A stretch of 12,369 bases of DNA from Phoronis ovalis (taxonomy: Eukaryota > Phoronida > Phoronidae), in contig JAOXYB010045726.1 of the NCBI GenBank assembly GCA_028565635.1, forward strand, positions 1 to 12,369. Reading direction: 5' to 3'. Positions 1 to 9,000 of this stretch are shown here, one piece after another. Under the pieces are notes generated by a model. That model saw only the letters and a program-made list of their open reading frames with translations. It was not told the origin of the DNA and ran no database searches. A program made the translations under genes and the position numbers. Every line of letters starts with the position of its first letter. Positions within the stretch are counted from its first letter, which is position 1.

Positions 1-65
1 AGCTCTAACAATAGAGGCAATTTGAATAGAAATCAACAGGTACCTGGAAAGCAATTTCCACTTGA
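1..65 (+). CDS. RFC1: RFC1 exon upstream of the BRCT exon (3' end only; donor uncertain)
   Basis: Frame 1 is the only frame open here. It reads SSNNRGNLNRNQQ and then VPGKQFPLE. The second part resembles the stretch that precedes the GAENC start of the BRCT region in animal RFC1 (pattern P-G-S-K-x-I-P-x-G-A-E-N-C). Two donors are possible. One is CAG|gtacct after position 39, which is in phase 0 with the next exon. The other is TTGA|gtaagt after position 65, a much better consensus and better homology, but joining it to 326 puts the BRCT exon one base out of frame. The end given here is the homology-supported one. A one-base sequence error or a non-standard junction would be needed for it to work. 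Confidence 0.5.
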
Positions 66-3000
66 GTAAGTCGACCACTATCACTAGATGTTTTGCTATG
101 TTTCCTGATGAAGGTCTTTAAAGTGGGGACTAAATTAAAATAAGGTGATCCATACTTGTTTCCCAGTGAAATGGTGAAAACCTTGAAATCATCACTGGAC
201 CTGCTTAATTTGTTTTCTTAACTGTTGTATGCACAGATAATGTTGAATTAGTAGGGAAAATATTACAGAATCATTTAGTTTTTGACTAAATTTTCTATCT
301 TCAATCCACATGTCATTATGTTCAGGGTGCAGAAAACTGTTTAGAAGGTTTAACTTTTGTCGTCACTGGTGTCCTGGAATCTATTGAACGTGACCAAGCA
401 AAAAGCCTTATTGAACGCTATGGTGGAAAAGTTACAGGCAGCATTAGTAAAAGGACAAGTTACCTTGTAATCGGGAGAGAAGCAGGTGAAAGCAAGATTA
501 ATAAGGCGCAGCAGCTAGGCACTAAACAGATAGATGAGGATGAATTGTTTGAAATTATACGTACAAAACCTGGAAAGAAGTCGAAATATGAAATCCAGGC
601 TGAAGTAAAGGTAAATTTACTGTTTACTGTTTGTGATCAACATCATAAAATATTGTGTAATAGATAAATAAAATATTGTGTATTATTTACTCTTTCATTA
701 CAAGTGGAGAGCAAAAGATCATTTTCAGACTTTCAACAAAAAAAAAAAAGACGAAAATATGCTTACTATACAATACAGTTAGCTCACATCGTGGTTGTTG
801 TTATTTATTTGGGACAAAATCTGAAAAAAGCTAAGATGTAAATTTGCATATAGAAGTACAATGTACATGTAATTACAGATTGATCAAATTTTTTGTCTGA
901 GATTTGAATGCAATACAAAAAAATTAATATAAGTCTAATTTTTGTTGTGTATTTCAGGAGAAATCTTCTAAGAAAGAAAGTAACTTAGACACTACAACAA
1001 CTTCAGAATATTTTAAATCTGAAAGTCCAACAACCAAACAAAACATGAAATCAGTGGTTTCACAATCGCAGTCAAAATTAGAGGACTCCAAGAAGGCTGA
1101 TGGGAGTGATGCTGAAGTATTGTTATGGGTTGATAAATTTAAACCTCAGAATATGAAGCAGATTATTGGTCAACAGGGAGACAAAAGTAACGCTAGAAAA
1201 CTACTGAGATGGTTAACAAATTGGCATGAAAATAATTCTGGGGACAAGAAACCTAAGGGAGGTTAGTCAGATCTGGAGAGCGCTGATTAAAATCTGTTTA
1301 ATTTCAATGCTGGCAAATTCCTTGGTTAACTCGGTGACAACTCAGTGCAGCAGCTGATTATCACCAAGAGTTCTTTTCAACAAATACTTGTTTTTATTTT
1401 TTCTTCAAAAATGTAGGTGGTTATTTTAAGTTTATTATTGATAAACGTTTCATTTATTGGAAATATATTTCAGTAAATGGCATAAGTTAAATATAATTTT
1501 TGGATTTTCATACAACAAATTATAACAGTTTTATACTTGTCCAAATATTAAGTTCAATTTTAGCATTTGTCAGATTTACAAAACTACCTAATAAAAAAAT
1601 ATTACCTTGTAAAAGACTTCTGTTTATATATGTTCTTGGTGTACAATATTTATAATTTGTTTAACAGCTAACACAACATATGTTCATTGTACAAAATTTT
1701 AGTAGCTATATTAACCATTTCACTGCTAGAGGTAAATCCACCCCCTGTGCTAGGCCTTTTTTTTCGAGAGTGAATTGTCTGCGTGGGACCTTGCACCCTG
1801 CCATTTTACCGTTTGCCGCTTTGAAACACGTGGAAATATGCTCTAGTTTATAGAAAAAACGATAGATGGCACTTGCAGTACGGGCGCTAATTTTAGTTAC
1901 GGATTTATTGAGTACCCGGTGATACCGGGTACGCACATTTTAGCAACATTTTATTATACCCAGTAATATTGGTAATACACACCTGTTGCCTAACAACCTG
2001 GAGAGCTAATCTGATCTAATGACTAATTTCATATACTTTCAAATTAAGTTGTTCAGTCACCTGGCTCCATGGCTTAGTTGGTTAAAGTGCCTGTCTAGTA
2101 ATTAGTGTAACTAGATGTAGGGAACAGGAGATCACGAGTTCGAATCTCGTTGGGGCCTTTTTTTCTTTTTTTGCATTTTCTGTATTGTTTGGTTTTTCTT
2201 ACTGTATTTTTTTATTTTGTGTATTTAATGATTTTATTTTTTATTTAGGAATTTATCCCTCTAATATTCTTCTTCTTCAAGTTAAATAATTTTGTAGCAT
2301 GGGGTTTCAAGGATGAATGGGGAGTATCATTTAAAGCTACCTTGTTGTCAGGATCACCAGGTGTTGGTAAAACTACCACAGCTACCCTAGTGTGTAAGGT
2401 GAGTGTTAAAGCTACCTATGTTTGACTAAAATGTTATATACAACAATTTATCATTTCCAATTTTCAAAAATTACTGTTTCAGAAAATTCTGGTTATTGTT
2501 TGAAAAAAAGCTTCAGCTTAAACAACGATAACTGCCATAACATGTTTTGTTCTCTCCTCTGAAGCAATTGTAACCTCTTTTTTCGTACATACTAATTTTT
2601 TAATGAAGTTGATGTATATTCTGTAAGTACCTACTTAATGTCTTCTGTAGGAAGCTGGTTTTTCATTTGTTGAACTTAATGCCTCTGACACAAGGTCAAA
2701 GAAAAGCTTACAGCAGGAAGTAGCTGAATCGTTAAAAAATCATACACTTGTGGATTACTTTAAAGGTATTCTTTGAAATTTAACAGTTTTCAGTTGGTCA
2801 AATTTAATATCCCACACTTGTGAATGTTTAATTCCTATTCAGGGCAATCAGTTCTTGACTTCACAATATATACATTTGTTTTAAGGTTGAAATACTTCTT
2901 GCTTTTCCTTGAGGAAAGTTGGATTAGTCTCACCTGGATGCCAAACTACCAGGGAGAAAGATGAAATGCATGCCAAACACATGTTACCATGTAAGGCATA

Positions 3001-6000
3001 ACTGAATCTTTAATTTAGTTCACATCTCTTAATTTAAAACGAAACTACTGTTTTAAATGCCAGTTCTATTTCCGTGCAGATATTTTAAAGCATTAGTTAC
3101 AACACATGATTACGTTTCAGTAAATGGTGCAGCGTCGACTAGTGGCCACAAACATTGTTTGATCATGGATGAAATTGATGGTATGGCGGGTAATGAAGAC
3201 AGAGGTGGATTAGCTGTTAGTGCATTTTCCTTAATATTTCTTGCCTATACATACTAAACTGTCTGGACTAAAAATTGCTTGTGCTTTATATGTCAGTACT
3301 GATCTTTCAAATCCCTCTTGTGAGTACGATAACTTTATCAAAAGTATACAGGCCTTGATCCTGCATCATGCTGCATTACAGTGGGTTAAACTGAAGTATG
3401 ACAAAAAAAAGGAATAAAAATGATCTAACATTATATGTTGACTATTTAGTGTTTTAATAAAAGTTTCAAATTATTTGATTTCTTAGGAAGTGGTGACTTT
3501 GATTAAGTCAACAAAAATTCCAGTCATCTGTATGTGCAATGATAGAAATAGTCCAAAAATGCGAACACTGTCCAACTACTGTTTTGACTTGCGGTTTCAA
3601 AGGCCGAGAGTTGAACAAATAAAGGTACAGTTTCTTTATGAACTGTTTAAAAGGATATTAGTCAATGGAATGCAGAGGGACCACACTATTATATCAAAGC
3701 AATATCAATAAGAAAATATGTTATTTTATAGCTTTGAAGAAAGGAAAATTGCTTACTGTAATATTTGAAGTGATATTATTAACACTTTCTCAATTCATAA
3801 AGAGCAAAAAGCATAAAAATATGCTGGGTTTGATTGTGTAGATATAACAGGACACAATATCATCCTTACCAACATGGCTTTTTTGGAAATTGGCAAATTT
3901 TGCTTGTTGTATAATTTTTGAAATAATTTCATTTTGACAAATTCGTGTTCCTTTGGTATCATTTACAGAGTGCTATGATGTCACTGGCCTTCAAAACATG
4001 GCTTTTTGGAAATTGGCAAATTTGCTGTTTTTGGATAATTTTTGAAATAATTTAATTTTGCAAAATTCATGTTTCTTTGGTATCATTTACAGGGTGCTAT
4101 GATGTCACTGGCCTTCAAAGCAGGTATAAAAATTACACCACCTGTATTGAATGAAATCATTTTGGGAGCTAATCAAGATATTAGACAGGTATGGATCAAG
4201 CTTATTTTGAGCTTTTATTGTTTCATTTTTATAACGATTTCATAGTTTTATAATTGAATCTGAAGAAAGTTATGTAGCAAACACATTTAAAATATTGCTA
4301 TATCTATGTATAATTTTTTATTTTTTTATTATTTTAAAGATAATTCATAATATGGAAATGTGGTCAGCTGGTGACAAAGCTATAACATACGATCAGGCCA
4401 AGGAAGATTCAAAGAAAGCCAAAAAAGATATCAAATTGGTGAGGAGCTTTTGCTAGTTATTGATTTTAATTATTGTACATTAACAAGACACAAACAGTTT
4501 TTAGAATTCCAAGTACTGGATTGAGGCAAGGTATCAGCATACTTTTTTGTTTTCATGAATGGATTAGCAATTACTATATTTACTGCTAGAAACAGATATT
4601 GTGTGAAATCACTAGGCCTCCTGAGTTTAAAAACCACGTACATACTCTGTACATGTGCTGTATATGCAACTCAAGAATGCACAATAATATCACTTTTGTA
4701 CATGTATTTTACTGCATTTATGAAGCGTAATGTTTTTCTTTCCAAAAAAAAAAATTGACACTGCATTGCTTTGTATTACAGCACATAATAATAGACTATT
4801 TGCATACGTTTGGTGGAGCCACCGTTGTGATCTTCGCATAAACTCAGATGTTCCCAGCATGTGCATGAACGTGAATGAGTTCTCCGCACACTCCCATGAT
4901 TCAGTCACAAAACCAACTTGCTAAGATTGCTTGGGGTCATGACGGTGGCTCCACCAAGTGCATGCGAATAGTTTATTGAAAAACTGATGATAAATTTTGA
5001 TTTAATCCTCATCTAGATAGCTAAATTAATTTCACGGATGGCTAAAATGATCAGCATAAAGACGTTTCTTCAAAAAAGAAAAATCAGCTCATTTGACTTA
5101 AGTTAATTGTGCTTTTCATTTCATAAAAGTCTTTTGTATTTCTACATTTGCAGGGGCCATTTGATGTTTGCCGTAAAGTTTTTGTTGGTGGTGAAGAAAC
5201 TGCTCGCATGACTCTGATTGACAAATCAGACCTCTTCTTTCATGACTACACACTTGCACCATTATTTGTACAAGACAACTATATCAACGTTACTCCTTAT
5301 GCTGCCAAGTGAGGTTTTAGACATCTTTACTGTTTTCCAGAATGTCCAAGTTACTTCTGGTTTTTACTTATTTTCACAACTAAAGTAAAGATTACTATGA
5401 TATTTAAGTTCCAATAATATATCCAGTAAGTTGTCATGCCTACCAGATTCAGTAATGTTGTAATCTATTAATTAACAAAATGCATGACATGTTTTTAGTG
5501 AAATGTATGAAAACATAAGTAATTGTTCTGTAAAACGTCGGTAAAATAAATATACAAGAGATTCTTATTGCACTTTCTATGCTGTAACAATGCCTGTGTA
5601 CCATAGTTTACAATGTACCTAAGAAAGTAGCAGTTGCTAACTATCCTGGCTCGTGAAATATGCAGCATAACAATAGCTGTTACATGTCCAACTTAATTTT
5701 GTTCCAGAGGTGATACGAAGAAACATCTCAAACTTCTTAGCCAAGCTGCTGATAGTATTGCCCAGGGAGACCTTGTAGACAGGTTATTACGAAATTCGCA
5801 AAATTGGTCATTACTCCCAACAGAGGTAATGAATACTTAGAGCTTTTATTAAAAAATGGAAAAGATGTTTGATTCACATGCAATATGTGAATATCATAAA
5901 AGCTATTTGTTAAAAAACTGATTACAAGACAAACTGTGTAAAACTATAGTCGTATGAATGCCAGTGTTTTAATTCTGAACCATGATCTCCTGTTTTGGCA

Positions 6001-9000
6001 GGTAGAATGTGGTTTTTCAATCGTTAATTAATCAAGTAAATTCTTTTAAGGCTTTATTTGCGAGTGTCATTCCTGGAGATACAATGAGAGGAGGACTAAG
6101 TGGTATGATCAACTTTCCGGCATGGTTAGGTAAAAATTCGTCCAGGAATAAAGTGGACCGCATGTTGCAAGAGTTAAGAACACATATGCGTCTAAAGTGA
6201 GTCCCTGGTGACATAGCTCATCTGTGAATTGTTACTATATGCCCAGTGACTGGGCATATAGTTGTAAGCTATGCTTTGTTGTTGTTGTTGTTCATAACAC
6301 TTCTTTGTCTCATAACAACTTCAGCTTTTATGTGATCATCTTCATATTCAATACAGAGTGAGTACAGGTCAGTTATAATGTTGACCAGGATTACTTTAAT
6401 ATGACCGACTGGATCCATTTCAGTGCATAACACTTTCTTTTTCTCGCAATAACTATTTCAGATCTTATCTGATCAGCTTCATATTGGATACTGGGTCAAT
6501 ATAGGTCAAAGTACAAGTCAGATATAATTTTGACATGGATCACTTCCAAGGTGGCCAACTGGTGCCCATGTTTGAGATTGTACGTCGCAATAACAGCTTC
6601 AGTTTTGCTCTGATTAGCTTCATATTCAGCACAAAGTGAGAACAGATCAAAATACAAGATATAATTTTGACCAAGATTAATTCCAATATGGTCAATTGGT
6701 AGCCATGTTTGTTCCCGAGAGGGCACGTCACTTTGCTCCCATTTCGGGACTGACAAAGCGTTGACTGGACAATTCGAAGGTGCATTCAGGAAGGCCACAG
6801 CTTGATGTCCATAGTAAGCTTGGTGACATAAAAAGATAACCTTGAGAAGTGAGACAAATGTTGATATGAATCTTCGACATTATTTGTTTTGGTTAACACT
6901 TTCTTTGTTTCGTTACTCGATCAGCTTCATATTCGGCATAGAGTAAATACAGGTCAAAGTGCAGGTCGGTTGTAATTTTGACCTTGACCAATATGGAAAT
7001 TGAGAAATGAGTCAAATGCCAATCCGAATTTTCAACATTTTCTCACAATAACTGCTTCAGTTTTTATCCGATCAGCTTCATATTCAATACAGGGCAAGTG
7101 CTGGTCACAGTGCAGGTCAGCTGTAATTTTGGCCTGGATCCCCTTCCAATATGGTCAACTGGTGGCAATGTTTGTTCCCGAGAGGGTATATCACATTGCG
7201 CCGCATACAGAAAGACACAGCACTGACTAGACGATTTGAAAGTGGATTCAATAAGGTGGTCGGGTGTATTAAGCTAGGTGGCATTTTAGAATGACCTTGA
7301 AAAGTGTGTCAAATGATGATATAAATCTTCAACTACGTAAAATTGCACCTACACATCAGAGCTAGAAACCAAATACAACCTAGAGCATGATCTGATTCTA
7401 GGGATGAGATGGGTATCTGACAATGCAAATATCTTGTTAAAAAGGAACATTGTGAAAAGTTTTAGTTTATGATCCTTCTTCAAAAAGGGAGTGTAGTGCT
7501 CAGTTTACCTTAAAAAAAATTAATTCAAGCAATAGTATAAACTGGTGCTCTGTTAGTCTAGGTGTATAATTATGTATGTGTACTTTTATGGAAAGAAGTT
7601 AATCTTATACTCATTAGATAGTACGTTCAAACCTGAGACCAATGCAACTCTTCAAGTCTTTATGCTTATATGGACTTCAAAGTATTATTCTTATATTGTA
7701 GAGCGGTTTCAAACAAAGAGGGCTTAAACATGGAATATTTGCCTCATCTAAGACATGTGTTAACTGAACCTCTTATTAGAAAGGAGAATGATGGTGTTCC
7801 TGAAGTAATTCAGCTATTAAACAATTACGATTTACTTAAAGATGATCTAGATAATATTTTAGAGATTACCCAATGGCCAGGTCGTCCGGAACCTATGAAA
7901 CAGATAAATTCAAAGGTATTGTAGGGAACTATGTATCTTAAAACACAGCATCCCAATAGCTGTTAATTAAATGTAACAAAGATTATAAAATGCTTCTTTT
8001 TGATTTACCAAAAAATTAGCTTTAGACTACTAAATTGTATAGTATTTCTCAGTATGATTTGTAATTTCGGTGGTTTAAGGATAATTTGCTTTTTCAGTTT
8101 CTTGTTACTTGTAGATTCCACAAGTTAATCCAAAGGTTTATTTTGGTCAAGCTTTGTGCAAATAAGAGGTAATTTGTGTCAATACCTATTTAGTACTATT
8201 TATATCTTCTTTATTAACCAGGTTAAGGCAGCATTGACCCGAACTTATAACAAAGAGTCGCACATGACACCATACAGTCTTGGTAATGTGAAGAAAGGTC
8301 GTAAAGGCGCAGGTGCCGAAGATGACCTGACTGTGAACCCTGATGAAGAGGGCAGTCAAAAAACAGCAGAAAGTGATGAAGAAAATGGTGATAATCTTAC
8401 TAACGATGCAATGATTAAGGTGTGTTTTAATTAGTAATAAGACCGTTTCCAATTTGAAAAATCTCTTCAATTTATTAACTGAACAAGTTTCATTTACATT
8501 TTAAAGTTATTTTACACCAGAAAGATTCCTTTTCATTAAATATAGTACTTTATGTTGTACGAACGGTAGTTTAGTCCACATATCAGAAAAAGTCCTTTTT
8601 AAAGCATTCCTTTATAAAGGAAGTTGGTATCATAGCTCAGTAACTTGCTTTAGAAGTGCCGATTGGGGATTTATTTTGGAAACTGGGCGACTACTTCAAC
8701 ATTTTGAGAGCAATGTAGGATTTTAGAATCATGCTGGTAATTTATTGCATCATGGACTAGCATACAGTAAGAAAGTAAATAATTGTTATATTTTAAGCCT
8801 CTACCAACCCTTGCACTTAGATATAAACAAATGATGACATAGTTGTTTGCAGTTATGTAGATTTTTTAGAGTTCTTATAATGGAAAACTATTTTATCAGT
8901 GAAAATTCTCTTGGACAGAATACTATTTATACTCCGGAAAGTTTTGCAGCTACACCAATAGATTCATACACATTATAGAAATCCCTAGTTTCAGGTGAAA

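Larger units (their letters stand above)
2063..2158 (+). tRNA. tRNA-Thr(AGU) with a 22-nt intron
   Basis: Full cloverleaf. Acceptor arms GGCTCCA (2063-2069) and TGGGGCC (2151-2157) pair, with one G-T wobble, and the discriminator base is T2158. The D stem is GCTT/AAGT with a GTTGGTTA-type loop. The anticodon stem is CCTGT (2090-2094) with ACAGG (2124-2128), and the T arm is ACGAG-TTCGAAT-CTCGT (2134-2150). The loop begins C-T-A-G-T-A, so the anticodon is AGT (2097-2099), for threonine. Bases 2101-2122 lie between positions 37 and 38, the canonical nuclear tRNA intron site. Removing them leaves 74 nt, and the result looks very like animal tRNA-Thr(AGU). The gene lies in the sense direction inside an RFC1 intron. 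No SINE body follows, so a real gene is more likely than a repeat. Confidence 0.92.
1262..2297 (+). other. RFC1 intron hosting a tRNA gene and a possible transposon relic
   Basis: A 1036-bp phase-1 intron, gttagt...ttttgtag. From 1262 to about 1705 it is plain AT-rich sequence in which I see nothing. From 1711 to about 1970 there is a richer stretch with a TTAA start and a perfect hairpin. From 2063 to 2158 there is a tRNA gene. The rest, up to 2297, is T-rich and supplies the pyrimidine tract for the next acceptor. Confidence 0.85.
6197..7701 (+). other. Longest RFC1 intron, mostly diverged tandem repeats
   Basis: A 1505-bp phase-2 intron, gtgagt...atattgtag. It holds a perfect hairpin near its 5' end, a short (TTG)n run at about 6274-6289, and a repeat field from about 6290 to 7345. 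The last 350 bp are plain AT-rich sequence leading to the acceptor. Open frames on both strands here (up to 100 codons) fall in the repeats and are not consistent between units. Confidence 0.85.

Noticed and set aside
1706-1936. 76-codon open frame on the - strand
   Set aside because: It lies within the possible transposon relic and the hairpin, has no recognised domain, and its start is not supported by any promoter or splice context.
2063-2158. tRNA-derived SINE head instead of a tRNA gene
   Set aside because: The cloverleaf is complete, the insert is at the canonical intron site with anticodon pairing, and a T-run terminator follows directly with no SINE body or tail.
3216-3257. Open frame continuing past the Walker B exon
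   Set aside because: The family pattern continues at 3487 (EVVTLIK), and a good donor gttagt lies at 3216; the 14 extra codons are intron read-through.
4690-4924. Open frames on both strands around the foldback element
   Set aside because: They follow from the inverted-repeat element and have no family likeness; too short for a transposase.
6496-6798. 100-codon and 81-codon overlapping open frames on the - strand
   Set aside because: Both lie in the tandem repeat field, in different frames; unit spacings are not multiples of three and the frame is not kept in other units.
6947-6970. AGGTCA half-sites (CAGGTCAAAGTGCAGGTC) as nuclear receptor sites
   Set aside because: They are part of the repeated unit and recur with it, so their presence is explained by the repeat; similar AGGTCA words near 10524-10580 are too short to support a regulatory call.
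7000-7230. 76-codon open frame on the + strand
   Set aside because: It falls across repeat units 4 and 5, and the same repeat is not open in this frame elsewhere.
8607-8622. 16-bp perfect palindrome TTCCTTTATAAAGGAA
   Set aside because: Listed within the intron entry only; a palindrome of this AT-rich kind can occur by chance and nothing nearby suggests a role.
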